A stretch of 64,000 bases of DNA from Cordia subcordata (taxonomy: Eukaryota > Streptophyta > Magnoliopsida > Boraginales > Cordiaceae): contig JAPTOF010000020.1 of NCBI GenBank assembly GCA_028554755.1, positions 9,763,001 to 9,827,000 on the forward strand, given 5' to 3'. The translations under genes were made by a program, and so were the position numbers. The notes beneath the pieces are model-generated. The model saw nothing but the letters and a program-made list of their open reading frames with translations, was not told where the DNA came from and searched no databases. Of the stretch, positions 24,990-38,072 are shown one piece after another (position 1 is the first letter of the stretch; the number at the start of each line of letters is the position of its first letter).

Positions 24990-26470
24990 GACTTCTATTT
25001 AGGTGCAGCTAATCTTGACTTAGTCCAGCACTTTGATGCACTTGTTGCTTTGATTGACGAAAGTAGTGGTGAGGATAAGAGATATTATCAATAACGGGAA
25101 AGGTCTAATTGTCTTGCCGTAATGACTATGAAGAAGACCATAGTTGAACTTCTAATGAATGGTTTGCGTGAAACTAAGAATGCGAAACAATTCTTAATTG
25201 TTATAGGAGGGAGATACAAATTATTGGACTGGAGATCTGATGAGTGAACTTACAAGAATGAAATAGGATAAGCAAGATGGGGTTAGAGATTATATCCTGA
25301 AAATGGTTCATGTTTAAACCAAACTCCAATCTCGCAAACTCATCAATCTAGATTCCTTCATATCCACCGTGCCCTTAACACCTTACCTTCTGAGTTTTCT
25401 CACATAAAGACTGCTTATAACACCCAAAAGGAATCTTGGACCATTAATGATTTGATTAATTATTGTGTTGTTGAGGAAAATAAAATTATGAGTGAAAAAT
25501 CTAAGGTTGCACTGCTTGTCTCCAAACCTAAGTCTCATTTGATAAGATCAGTACCTTAAATTCTAAGAGTCATGCAAAGAAGAGAGTTCAGGGTTTTAAA
25601 TTTAATAGCCTATCTTTGTTTAGGATTCAATTTAGTTGATGTACTATCAAATACTTGGTGGATTGATGATGGTGCAACAGTTCACGTTGCCATTTCTTTG
25701 TAGGGGTTCAAAAACAAACAGAGGCCAAGTGTATTAGAGTTCAAGATTAAAGTAAGAAATATTGTTTCCATTAGAGTAGAATGTGTAGGAACTGTTAGTC
25801 TACGTTTAAATACTAGTTTTGAACTTGTTTTAGAAAATGTTTTCTATGTACTATCTTCTAGACGGAATTTGATTTCGATCTTTGCTTTAGACAAGATTGG
25901 TTATGGTTTTAACTTTAACGATGACAAAGTACAATTGTTTTTCAATTTCAAAATTGTTGGTGAATGTATTTTATCAAATGGTTTATCTGTTCATTTCAAA
26001 AAGTTTTCATGACTCTTTTCATGCATAAATTTTGCTTCTAAAAGGAGCTTAATTAAAGAAACTTCTTCTTTGTTGTGGCATAAAAAGTTAGATCATATTT
26101 CTAGGGAAAGAGTAGAAAGAATCATTAAAAATGACATTTTACCTTATTTGAATTTTGATGATCTTGAAACTTGCATTGGGTGCATAAAGGGTAAGCTTAC
26201 TAAAATTAAAAAGAAAAATGCTGCCCGAAGTTCTGACCTTTTAGAAATAATACACATAGATATTAGTGGGTCTTATTCTATTACATTGTATGCTAACAAA
26301 TATTTTGTTACCTTTATCGATGATTGTTCATGTTATGGATACTTCTATTTGATCAAAGAGAAGTCTGAAGCAATTGTCAAAAATTTTTATGACTGAGGTA
26401 GAAAAACAACTTTGAAAGGTTATCAATATGGTTAGATTTGATCGAGAATGTGAGTACTCTGGACAACTTT
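24990..26470 (+). pseudogene. Degenerate Copia gag-pol relic without LTRs
   Basis: Gag-like sequence (NLDLVQHFDALVALIDESS) lies near 25010-25090. A protease-like TWWIDDGATVHVA sits near 25650, with Asp replacing the Ser of the DSG triad. GAG-pre-integrase (LLWHKKLDHISRERV, CIGCIKGK) and the integrase start (HIDISGSYSI, FVTFIDDCSCYGYFY) fall in 26070-26396. Many stops and frameshifts. No reverse transcriptase, LTR or target duplication was found. Confidence 0.7.
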
Positions 26471-26479
26471 GGAAGGTTA

Positions 26480-29139
26480 TCATCCAAGTATTACTTCTTT
26501 TGTGTATGCTTAATTAACATGATAAAAGAAGAGAAAGAAATTGAAAAGTTTCTGAAGTTATTATGTTAGTTAGGCATATGTAGAAAAGGTGACATTTGGC
26601 AATAAAAAGAGGATTATGTGTAGCATAAGACTGAGCATAATTGGATCATTAACTGAACCGAAACTAGAACTGAACCGAAATAATAATTTGGTTCGGTTTA
26701 TTTGACTATTCATTGATTTTGATTAGCAAAATTTTATTTTTTTGGTGTTCAATTTCAATTTTGATTTATGTTATTATTTTAAAATTTCAATTAATAATCG
26801 AAATAACCGAATTAATTAAATCACAACGTTTTTGTCTCCTTTGCTAAAGTAGTGAAAGTGCTTCACTACTTTATGCTTACATGTAACCTAACTCCTGAAA
26901 ACGCTTTTAGACTTTAACCCATAAATTTGAAAAACATTTCTAAATCTTTAAACCAAAAAGACAAACATCAAAATTAAAGTCTCAAAACCCATTAGCAGCT
27001 CACGTCTCACAACCTCACGCCTCATATCGCAACTTGGGAATAGATGTTCAATTCTTCAGGAATCAAGAACACAATCAGCTCTGTCTCACTGTCAAATTTT
27101 TTTTTTTTTTGAGTTCTTTTCTTTTAAAAAGGAAAAGAAAAAAGAAAAACTCTTTTGCATCTATTTCTTCTATAGGTTTGAAAATAAACTTGTATCCTAG
27201 TCATCTAAATCTTAATTTCATAATTCAGGAATTTCGGTTATTAACCGGAATCGAACAAAAAAAAATTGATTCCATAATTTTGGTTATTCATTCTATTTTG
27301 TTCGATTTCAGTTAGTAAATTTTATAAAATTTAGGTTCGATTATTTCGATTTGGTTATAACCAGAATGTTTTGTCCTGTGTGAAGCATTTGACTTTTGGT
27401 ATTAATTGAAGCTTTCTCGAACAAATCCACTTAAATGTAGATAATTACTTCTTGGTGGTAAATAATTCCGCGATAGGATACCTTAAAAAAATGGATATCC
27501 TCATGTTGATATTCAACGTTTAATAGGGGATTTGTAACTTGGTCTCTATTTAATTATTTGCAATTTGTGTACTTGTTCTTAGTCCTGAACCACAATTATC
27601 AGTTACTTTTTGTAATATTCTTATCTCAACCTTCTACAACGGCTTAGTTTCATTTCCATGTTTTGCATCACGACTATGCTAATTTTACAGCTACAACCTT
27701 CCAATTTTTTCATGGTAATGACAAGGATGAGGACTTTTTGCCTCACAAATATTAATCCAAATAGAACTAATCAATGAACTATCATAATTAATTAAAAGAA
27801 ACAAAAAACAAAGAAAAAATACAGTTAATGTATGTTGACTAATGAGATTGTGTTCTGAGCTACAGATATGCAGAGTAGTCTCTGCACTCTCTCCATTATT
27901 ATTTTTGGTCCAGTGTATCTTTTTTTTTTTTTTCTTTTCTCTTGAGATGCATAATATATCATACAAATGACACAAATATTAGAATTGAACAACACAATTA
28001 TCTGTTATAAGAATAACTTGCCAATGGCAGGTTCAATCGTAAAAAGAATCTCGCTTGTAAATGAGATGCGTTCATTCAACATATGCATATTACTTCACAA
28101 ATATAAATATCCTATAAACCTGAAAGTTGCACCGTGCTTTTTAGTGTAGTATTCTGACTTGGTTCATAGTTAAGCTATTAATAAGCTGTAGATGCATCTT
28201 GAAAACACATAGATGCTCTTCTTGAACAATGTGCAGATTAACTATTTTCTAATTTAACAGTTAGTGATAGCTGAGAGCTCTCCATCAAAGAGAAATATAC
28301 AAATCCATCTTGCTAAATTCTCTATTTATGTTGACAGTGGACTTCATAGTTCCTGGAAATGGACGCGTAATGAAGTATGATTGGTTCAGTAAAATAGCAC
28401 ATAGCTCCTACTGTCTACTAACATATTTCTACCAATGTTTGGATGATTTGGTGAGATGTCGCATTGCAGCTGCCTGAGTGCACATTACAAGATTCTTGCA
28501 TTTTCACTGACTCTAGTGTTTGAGGTGACATTTCAAACACTCACCGTAGCTGCCTCTGACCCCACAAAGCAGAAGCTTTGGTCCGGTGGAGATTCAAGTT
28601 AAACATTGATCTAATAGATTGGCATCCAACAAAATAAATACCAATAGAAGACTGGAGTTTTGTTCAATCTAGAGCTAAAATAATTTAGTAAGATCATTCA
28701 TTTCGCGAAAAGTTCTAAAAGCTAAGCACTAATTACAACTGAAATTAAAAATGGAAAAGTGATAAACTCCAATCTACACAATGATAAATTATATGAACCG
28801 AAGCAACAATTAGTCTACAACAAAAGTAACAAGACACAAAAAGAGAAAACCATCAAAGAGGAATGTTGCAACACTGAAAAACTTTCAGCATATGAAGCTT
28901 TTAACATGAAACTTGCAAGAATAGAATTATCCGGCCACTCTCAGAGCGACTGCAATCCATCAAGCTCCGAACGTTCCAAGATGATTTGTGTGGTAAGATA
29001 TGCTGACATCACACTTGCATAGACTTGAGATTTGGACTTCAAACAATTGGCAATGAAAACCAAGACCCTCGTATTTTAATTATCATCATCTGGATATAAG
29101 AGACAGGTTTTCAAATTAATTAATAACCACTCAATTATA
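26480..29139. repeat. Duplicated 3' flank of NLR1 (segmental duplication, copy 1)
   Basis: Blocks match 40195-43004 in the same order and orientation: 26490-27170 with 40210-40810, and 28430-29130 with 41575-42240. The shared text includes aaacccattagcagctcacg and agctttggtccggtgga. Both copies contain an ACCGAA/TTCGGTT-rich MITE-like segment (26640-27365 here), so that insertion predates the duplication. No gene lies in the interval. Confidence 0.8.
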
Positions 29140-29452
29140 CTTACAGATTTCTCAACGAATTTTCGGGATATGAGCAATCCTGTGCCACTCTGGGCCGCTT
29201 CCTTTGGTGCACCTCTCTTTCAAATTGGGACAACCTCTGATTATTAGTTCTTGAAGATTGGTCAGGCGCTACATGGCTTCCATCAATGGCAGATACTTGA
29301 GTTCCCGACAATCAAAAGCGATTGAATGTTACCCAGCCACTCTGGTAGAGCCTCTAATTTTTCAAACTTCCATATTCTCAAGGATGTCATGGAAGGGAGA
29401 TACCAAACTTGCTCGGGCAAAGATGTAAATTTTGGCCATCCAAATAGATGAA

Positions 29453-29854
29453 GAGTATATTTGGCTTAACTTTTGAGGACTCAAAAGTGCTTTATGTGAA
29501 TATAAAAACTAAAGTTGACTTGTTTGGCCAATTTTTAAAAGAATTTTTACATAAAAGTTAAAGCTAAAAAAAAATAGAAGTTGAAAAACCAGAAGCTCCA
29601 AATTAGATCTTCTTAGAAAAAGCTTTTGAAAAGCTATTTTTATGTTATGTTAAAAATTATTTTTTTCTTAAACATACTATTCTATATTTTTTAAAGTCTA
29701 ATATTAACTTCAAAATAACTAAAAGTTCAACACCTAAAATACAAGGCTAAACGATCAACTACTTTTATTCAAGAGCACTTTTATCCAAAGCTTTACTGCT
29801 AAAAGTTTTACTATTCAACAACTGAAATCTCACAATTAGACCAAATAGGGCCGA
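29453..29854. mobile_element. MITE inserted in the NLR1 LRR region
   Basis: Comparison with NLR2 (about 43345-43385) shows an extra segment of about 400 bp here. Its ends TATTTGGCTTAAC and (inward from the right) GGCCCTATTTGGTCTAAT are inverted repeats. GAAG borders both sides. Confidence 0.65.
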
Positions 29855-30223
29855 AGTTGCTTGAAAGAGGCAAAATAAAGATGACAGGCTGCATTCTCAC
29901 CATTCTATGTATTGTTGTGGTGAGGCCAAGGAAAATAATCAAGCTCCTTTGAGAATTTACCAGTTCTCAAATCCTTGAGGTTGGGGAGACGCTCAAGACC
30001 ATTTAAAATGATGTCTACTGCTTTAAAGGCATAACATCTAAGAATAGATAATTTCTCATGCTGCCTTTTAATGATGGTAATGCAGCCAACTTCCTACAGA
30101 ATTCAATACTCAGCCAGCGCAAAGTTGGAAGGTGTCCTAGAGGGGGTTATTTTTATTTTTAACCTTATTTTTTAATTTGCTTCCAAAAATAGTTTAGTTT
30201 TAAAAGGAGTTGCAGATTTAGAC

Positions 30224-30806
30224 TTTTTGAAGTTCAGAAGGTCGATCTCGAATGATGAAAGCTCGATATTGGACTTCGAAAATTCGAAAATATTTTCGAA
30301 TAATGGAACTTCAATATCGAACTTCAAAAGTTCGAAATTATCAACAGTAACAACTTCGAACTTATGAAGTTCGAAAATAGGGTGCTGTAGTTCCATTAGG
30401 GTTTGCAAGATTCCTTCCACGACGATGTTGCGATGATGTGACGGAGGGCAGAGAATAATATCACAAGGCAGACAATAATATCGTGTTTCGAACTTTAGAA
30501 GTTCGAGTTTACAAGATTTCGACGTGATGGAGGGTAGAGCAAAGCAGAGAATAAAATTTTTGTCAGAGATGTCCTTTTTTGAACTTTTGAAGTTCCACTT
30601 TTGAACTTCTGATGTGCGATTTTGTTGTTTCGAGTTTTTAAAATTCAAGTTAGGTTATAAGTCGAAAGTCAGAAGTTCGAGATGGATATTTCGAACTTTT
30701 AACATTCGAATTAGGGTTCCGCCTTTATTTCACCCAGGGCAACGATTTGAAGGCGTGGCAGGGAATCTGACATTTGAAATTTAAAATCCGAATTTCTAAG
30801 TTCGAA
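30224..30806. repeat. Left subterminal palindrome array of the MULE
   Basis: Repeated imperfect palindromes with half-site TTCGAACTT/AAGTTCGAA occur at 30283-30300, 30317-30335, 30355-30375, 30487-30506, about 30569-30587, about 30690-30711 and about 30787-30806. The array lies between the left inverted repeat and the transposase gene. Confidence 0.85.
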
Positions 30807-31013
30807 TTTGTTACTATATAATGCACACCCCACTTTTCCCTTCATCATCTCCTTCCAAAATCATTAACCCTACAAACGTTCACACGATAAGTCACATTAT
30901 GTAGCATTTTCAAAATTTGGATTTGCTACTATACCACTAACCACTCCACTTCCCTCCCTTCTGCAACTCATTCACATCTAAGTCACGTTATACATTTTCT
31001 TTCACCCAAAAAG

Positions 31014-33650
31014 ATGAATGCAAATGTTGATGCAGTTAATGTATATTTATATTACGGTGGCAACAAAATTGAAACAAATCATGGGCTCGACTATGTAGGT
31101 TCAAACTTACCACGTAAAATAAAAATTCTTCTTGGAACGACATACAATCAGTTTGTATCTCATATATTCACGAAGCTCCAATTGCGGCCTACTATCAATA
31201 GAGTTGAGTTGTGTTATCGTGATCCCAAATGGGACACAAACCTACAACAAATATATTATTACCCCAATGGCATTAAGGATGACGAAGATGTACAGGATAT
31301 GTACGAAACAACTTGTATGGATATAAATAGGAGACGTGCGCACGTTGTCGTAGACGTGCAAAGTGATGTCGTGTACAATCCACAGCCTTCAAATGAAGAA
31401 GCAACACTACAAGAAGTTGTTGGTGATTTGCCAGATTTGAATGTGGAACCACCTTATTATGTCAATGCGGAAGTCAACATTCCAACCACAATGACAGGGT
31501 TTGCCATATTTTCCCTTTCTCCACTGCCATGCCCCACATTTGAAGTTGGAGGACCCTCTCAAGCTAGTGACATTCAGGAGATGTTCGAGGTGGGATTAGA
31601 TTCTATTTTATCTGAACCAGAAGAAGTAGATGAGGACGTCCAGTTAAACGAGGAGGAAGATGTTGTGTTAGTAGAAAGTTTAATCCACGAAAACGAAGAG
31701 GTTGATATAGGGCCAGGCAATGGCGAAGAGTTGGAGTCGGATCTAGAGGAGGAAGAACCAGTAGCTTTCCACACAGCTAGGACAGAGTATTACATCACTT
31801 CAAATGAGCCTCCAATGAAGAGACCAATGTGGGACGAGAGACGGATGGAGTTGGCCAAACGCATGGTGTTTTCAAAAAAGGTTGATCTTATACGGGCTGT
31901 CCAACAAAACGTGATCAAACATAAACGAGAATACAGGGTGGTGAAGTTGAATAAGTCCTTGTAGAACATACGTTGCTACGAATCAAGCAATCCTAGGACA
32001 CCATGCAAGTGGAAGGTTCGTGCAGTAAAAAAATCCACACACAAGATGTTCGAGATTACGAGGTACCAAAGCATACATATTTGCATGGGAGATAAATGCG
32101 GGCCAAATCATAGAAATCTAACATCTGGTCTGGTCAACTACATGGTTAGGCATTTTGTTGCAGAGAAGCCTAATTTCGAGGTACATCTTGTCCAAGCCCA
32201 CGTAAAGAAGACTTTAAATGTTGATATAACATACGGGAAAGCTTGGCGTGGTAGGAATAAGGCAATCCAACTAGTTTTTGGAGACTCAGACATGTCATAC
32301 AAAAGGCTACCGCGCTTTTTTGCCGCCGTAATTGCGAAGAATCTGGGAACCGTTGTCCACTACAAGTTCGCCCAGGGTTCAACTGAAACAGAAAAAATTT
32401 CCCACTATGTTTTTTGGGCTTTTGGTCCGTGCATCATGGCATGGAGCCACTGTCGACCTGTACTCTCATTGGATGGAACACATCTGCATGGGAAGTACAA
32501 GGGTCACCTACTTGTCGCCTTAGCAACAGATGCCAACGATCATATATTACTGTTGGCATTTGCCGTTGTCGATGGCGAGAGTACAAATAGTTGGAGGTGG
32601 TTCCTGGAGAAGGTACGTCAGTGTTTTTTAAACAACATGTCAACAGTTTGCATTCTGTCTGATCGGCACGTAGGAATCGCGGCAGCCATCAATACAATAA
32701 CATCCAACGGCCGACTTCAAGTGAAGCATCGCATTTGCTTGAGGCATCTAAAAAGCAATGTGATGAAAAGATGGCACAACCAATTCGCAAAAGACATGTG
32801 TTGGATAGCTGGAAAAGAAAGCCAGAAACAGAAGCACATCGCCGCCATGGACATTATTCGTAATATCGACTCACGACCTACTGGCGTTGGTACACGGGTG
32901 CACCATATGTTAGCTGACATCGGTCCAGATTCATGGACATTAAGCCAAGATGGGGGTTATAGATGGGGAGTGCTGACAACAAATAATATCGAATGCTTCA
33001 ATGGTGTGATTGTCGGAGCCAGGGGATTGCCCATTACAGCACTAGTAAATAACACTTTTTTAAAGCTAAATGGATATTTCCACGATAGGTTAGCAAACGC
33101 GATGCACATGCATAGAGATGGTCGTATTCTTACGGATCGAGCGAGAGAAAAATATGAAAAGTGGGAGACGTCTTCACACTGGATGCGATTGCATGTATTC
33201 AGACTAGATGAGTGATACCAGGTCGGTCGAATGCCAGAACGATGGAACGATGTTCCCAACGAACAAGAGGTAGATTGGGTGGGACGAACATGTACATGTG
33301 GTAAGTGGATAGCCTATCATATGCCATGCTCTCATACCCAATATGTTGCTCGTTATAGGGGTGGAAACCCTTCAATCATGGTTGATCTTCATTATACGAT
33401 AGAGTCATTCGAGGCAACATATAATATGACATTTCAACCCCTTGGACATGAATTTTACTGGCCTCTAGGACCTAGTTAGACGTTGCTCCTGAATGCTTTA
33501 CGAGTGCGCGACAGAAGACGTGGGCGGGAAAAAGCTTGGCGTATACCAAACGAGATAGACAATTCCGACCAAGTAAGCAGAAGAAAGTGTGGTTATTGCC
33601 GTAACCCTGGGCATATTGCTTCAAATTGCCCCCTAAGAATAGATACGTAG
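31014..33650 (+). pseudogene. MuDR-type transposase, one frame with three internal stops
   Basis: A single reading frame of 879 codons from the ATG at 31014 to the TAG at 33648-33650 is broken only by stops at 31962-31964 (TAG), 33213-33215 (TGA) and 33477-33479 (TAG). There is no frameshift. Order: N-terminal region followed by an acidic linker, the MuDR DNA-binding region (about 31965-32200, with CKWKVRA), and the MULE transposase core. The core has the three acidic residues in LSLDGTHLHGKYKG, LSDRHVGI and NNIECFNG. A SWIM zinc finger follows (CTCGKWIAYHMPCSH, about 33292), then a CCHC knuckle (CGYCRNPGHIASNC, about 33592). Length and domain order are those of full plant MULE transposases. 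All three stops could be C-to-T changes of CAG or CGA codons, which is inference. It cuts and joins element ends in the nucleus when intact. Confidence 0.9.
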
Positions 33651-34067
33651 CTTCGAATGGTCATCATGAAGTTGTAGCATGTGAAGCTAATTGGTCTTTT
33701 CCACTATGTTGTGTAATGTTTTCAATAAAAGATATTGTCAAATCTTTCCATCTCAAAATATTGTCAACATCAACATAATTTATATCGAGACATGATAATA
33801 AGTACGAAAAAACAATGAAAAATGCAAGTTCAATTACATAGAATTACTAAAATAAGTTTGAAATGTAAAATGTTTATTCAACTACATTAATACCGAGAAG
33901 GAGTAATAATCGGGCCTCCGACCCCTGCTGGAAAGGTTGGGTAAAACGCGTGGTAGTGGATGCGGTGACTGTGTGTGTCTACGAGTACAACGCAGTAGAT
34001 GGTCTTTCTCGAGCACTAGCTCAGCAGTCTGATCATCTATTAGATAATCACTAGTAGATAACGGCCC

Positions 34068-36307
34068 CTACGGTGGCATGTTCAAGGTGCTGGGCTCCTG
34101 ATGTGACGGACCGCCATACTCAAACTGGCTAAACCTGCCATGGTGTGGTGGCATGTATGAAGTGCTGGGATCCTAGTGTGACGGACCGCCATACTCGAAC
34201 TGGCTAAACCTACCAGGTTGCGGTGGCGTGTACGAAGTGCTGGGCTCTTGAGTGGGATGATGATAACGGCCCCGCTGTCCTGACCAATGTAACGTTTGTG
34301 GAGGCGGTTGCGGATGTGGGACGTCATACATGGCTGTCGTGTCGTCCAACAGGTGCTCATGCTGGGTCTGCTGAAGTACGGCCTGGCCTCTGATATGCAT
34401 GACCTGCAGATGACTCACCATAAAATCAAGAGTAGTCGCATCTACTCGTAAGTCTCCCGCCTCGTACTGTTGTATAATACTCCCACTGTAGTTAACCACA
34501 TACTGAGCGTATACCGCCTAAAGAAAAAGTTACGGGCACTGTCAATAGGTATTGCATCAATGCATACTAAATTCAAATTTATGGGAAAACATTCATATTG
34601 CACTAACCAGACTGTTCTCATCGTGGGCCGACGCAATGTAGTCGTCGTCTGTATGACTAGTCCGAGGGTGTCCAGCATATAGTATGGTTATCCCTCGGTA
34701 CCATCTCATATACGCCCTCAAAGCCTCAGGAACAAGAAAGTCCTCTAACTCCGTCGCCACAACAGTGTTTTCCGAATTGACCCACATGTCGACTGCCGAA
34801 TTATATTGTTCGGCTGTAATCTTCTTTTTCCTGTCCCGGTGCTTCTGCCACGCTGGTGGATTACCGGGGATCATCTGCCGCATGCCGAATTGCCGAAGTA
34901 CCCGATCAGGATGGTGCCACTCAACCCGCCTATCAACGATGAGGGGTACGCATGCTCGCCACGCTTCCGCATTTTGCAGACAATACTGTGGCAAACCACC
35001 CATTACATGCTCAAATGGCTGCCAAATAAACTGGGAACACAACAATAATAGCATATTAGTTTATAAAACATACAACGTAAATTAATAAGGAAGAGTAATA
35101 AATGTGAGATGTAAATTTTTTCAAACCTCGCCGGGTTGCAAACGGTCAATCATGTCCCGCGCCTCGTTCAAACCAGCCCGGCCCGCAACCCACTTCAGAT
35201 CTTTCCTCGCAAAGAACATGTAGCTGCGTGGTGGGCCTGGTAACGGGAAATCAGGGTGAACAGCGTGCCCATCCCTTTGATGGTGCCTATCCTTCTGCTC
35301 ACACAGTGTTGGCCTAAAAGCCGTGAGTCTATCCCAAGCAAAAAATTGCATTGTAAGAGACAATTATATTATAAGCAATAATACGTCTTCAAATATTATT
35401 AACAACAATGAGATGATTAAGTGCGCTACCTGAATGAGCATGATAGCCCCGCACATGCCTCTACAATCACGGTAACAAGCCTTACAAAACCATTTATACA
35501 GATGCGCTAGGCATGCTGCCCCCCAATTATATTCACTGATATGATCAAAGTCAATCAAAAAGTCTAACCAATGTAACGATAATTTATTTCCTGTCGTATC
35601 AGTGAACATATGGGTGCCACATAACAAAAAAATCTATAAACGGGCCCGCCGTTCCGCTTCTTCCACCTCATGATTCTCCGGAGTGCCTTGGGCTACGTAC
35701 AATTCTCTCAGATGGAGTATGTTAATCGAATTTCCACTAATTTTGTCCAAAGATACATATACCCCCATATACTGATGAATACATGTCCGCCACTCTTTCG
35801 GAGTTCGACTAGTATCGTCGAGCACCGGGGCAACCTGACCACCAATCGGCAATCCCCAATATACAGCGACATCCTGGAGTGTGATCGTGGCCTCGCCTAC
35901 AGGCAAATGAAATGTATGCGTCTCTGGCCGCCACCTCTCAATCAAGGCAGTAATAAGAGGATTGTTAACCTGATGGAAGCGCGCCGCATAACATCCGAAA
36001 AATTCGACTCTCAATAAAGCCGTCTGCACAGCAGGATGCTCCGTCCATAGGAATAACTCTCTATCACTCCTATAAATCTTGTGTTCTTCTAACTGATGGG
36101 GTGACATCCGAAAAATTCGACTCTCAATAAAGCCGTCTGCACAGCAGGATGCTCCGTCCATCGGAATAACTCTCTATCACTCCTATAAATCTTGTGTTCT
36201 TCTAACTGATGGGGTGACGACAAATAATTCACTCGGTGGTCATAGTAATAGCATAACACTGAATTATCACTAGGAGTCGGTTTATGAGCTATAGATCCTA
36301 CGAGCAT
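34068..36307 (-). pseudogene. Plant mobile domain (PMD, MAIN-like) gene carried by the MULE
   Basis: Four exons on the minus strand: about 36307-35430, about 35355-35127, 35030-34608 and 34517-34068. Donors are at 35429, 35126 and 34607; acceptors before 35030 and 34517 are good. The acceptor near 35355 lacks AG and may be mutated. The PMD (the fold of Arabidopsis MAIN/MAIL1, found in both host and transposon proteins) shows in [19 protein letters not shown] and [36 protein letters not shown] and WQPFEHVMG. The C-terminus is a short tandem repeat (GRFSQFEYGGPSH units). Damage: a 113-bp frameshifting tandem duplication in exon 1, a TAG at 35634-35636, and a TAG at 34173-34175 where the sister repeat has CAG. 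The role in MULEs is unknown. Position and convergent orientation suggest an accessory protein like mudrB, but no sequence relation to mudrB is seen. Confidence 0.82.
35991..36216. repeat. 113-bp tandem duplication in PMD exon 1
   Basis: Units 35991-36103 and 36104-36216 differ at one base (CCATAGG versus CCATCGG). 113 is not a multiple of three, so the duplication shifts the reading frame. Near-identity means it is recent. Confidence 0.95.
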
Positions 36308-36479
36308 TAAGTAAATTAAAAAAAATGTAAAAGTACTAATTATTACTAATTAGTTTAGAACTGCAACTTTAATATTTAACTAATTTTGCTAACTTTGTAA
36401 AATTCATAATATTTTAATTTTTCTACATTCATACTAATTGAATAACTAGTACCTACATTTTCTAATATTTATAATTTCA

Positions 36480-37420
36480 CACTAATTATATGCACAGTGA
36501 TTAATACATCCCATCATCATAAAAATATTAATATTCTAAATAATAAATCAACATATAATTAACATATAAAATAAACCAACATGATTAATATTCCATTAAA
36601 ATAAACAATAGTCTAATTTTGAAATTTAATATATTAAGCAACATAAAATTAACATGTAAAATAAACCAACACGATTAATATTCCACTAAAATAAACAATA
36701 ATCTAATTTTCAAATTAAAGTTGCACAACAAATAAAATTAATACTGCTTAACATTATCTAAACGTCAAAAAATTTATTACTAATTACTTTAGAACTACAA
36801 CTTTAATATTTAACTAATATATCACTTCATCTTAAAATTACTAATAATGAACATAATTAATCCTAAAACTCCACTAAAACCCTAACTTCAGTTACTTACT
36901 ATATGCCCTATAACTTTAATTTTCTCATTTCTTAAATTTTATATTATTTAAAATTTATAAAAATTCATATTAAATACTTTAGAACTACAACTTTAATACT
37001 TAATTAATACATAACGTCATCTTAAATTGACTAATAATTAACATAATTAATCCTAAAACTCCACTAAAACCCTTAAACGCCACTAAAACCCTAAAACTCC
37101 ATATGATTAATTGAATAATTATAAATTCACACTAATTATATGCACACTAATTATGTGCACAATGATTAATACATCCCATCATCATAAAATGATTAATATT
37201 CCAAAAATAAATCAACATATAATTAACATATAAATTAAACCAACAGAATTAATATTCTACTAAACTAAACAATAGTCTAATTTTGAAATTTAACGTATTA
37301 AGCAACATCTAATTAACATATAAAATAAACCAACATGATTAATATTCCACTAAACTAAAGAATAATCTAATTTTCAAATTAAACGTATTAGACAACATGT
37401 AATTAACATATAATTTCAAA
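36480..37420. repeat. AT-rich diverged tandem repeats upstream of the PMD gene
   Basis: Segments such as aaataaaccaacatgattaa and acaatagtctaattttga recur at about 36565, 36655, 37227 and 37318. ccctaaaactccac-type and tacatcccatcatcataaaa segments also recur. This is a noncoding interior of the MULE; any regulatory role is unknown. Confidence 0.75.
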
Positions 37421-37666
37421 ATTTAACATCATATAAATTAAACAAACAAACACATTAAAACATATAAATTCGGCACCAAAAAAAAAAAAAAGAGAAAACT
37501 TACAAGATTTAGGCAAAATCCTAGGATGTGGAAAATTTCTACTAAATTTTCGAGTTGGGTGGGAGAAAAATGAGAGAGGGATCAGAGAGCACTGGAGAGA
37601 GCAAAAGAGGTGAGATTTCAGATGGGAGAGAAGGGTTTGGGCCGGGGGGTTTAAATACTAGAGGAG

Positions 37667-38072
37667 TCGAACTTCAGAAGTTCGACATCGAGGAACAAAA
37701 GCTAGATTTCGAACTTCTGAAGTTCGAGTATACAGGGTTATCGAACTTCTGAAGTTCGATTTTATGTATTTCGAATTTCAGAAATTCGACATCGAGTTTC
37801 GAGATTCTGCTTTAATGCCCTGTCTGTTACGTGCAGCGACAGTTACTCCGAGACACGCGCATTCGAATTTTCAAATTTCGAAAACGGCCAGCTTCCTTAT
37901 CCGATTTTCGAGATCCACGCAGTCGAACTTCAGAAGTTCGAGTCCGAGCTTCTGAATTTCGAATTCTTTAGTCGAACTTCTCAAGTTTGAAATCTCATAT
38001 TATAAGTTCGTTTTTTTTGTCCTTGACATAGTCGAACTTTGTAACTTCGTTTTCGAACTTCATAAGTTCGAA
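37667..38072. repeat. Right subterminal palindrome array of the MULE
   Basis: At least seven copies close to TCGAACTTCWGAAGTTCGA occur at 37667-37685, 37709-37727, 37741-37759, 37771-37789, 37923-37941, 37972-37990 and 38052-38072. Several are perfect inverted repeats around one central base. The same motif fills the left subterminal region. Confidence 0.9.

Noticed and set aside
34684..35085. Plus-strand open frames across the PMD gene
   Set aside because: They are antisense shadows of PMD exon 3, which has family motifs on the minus strand.
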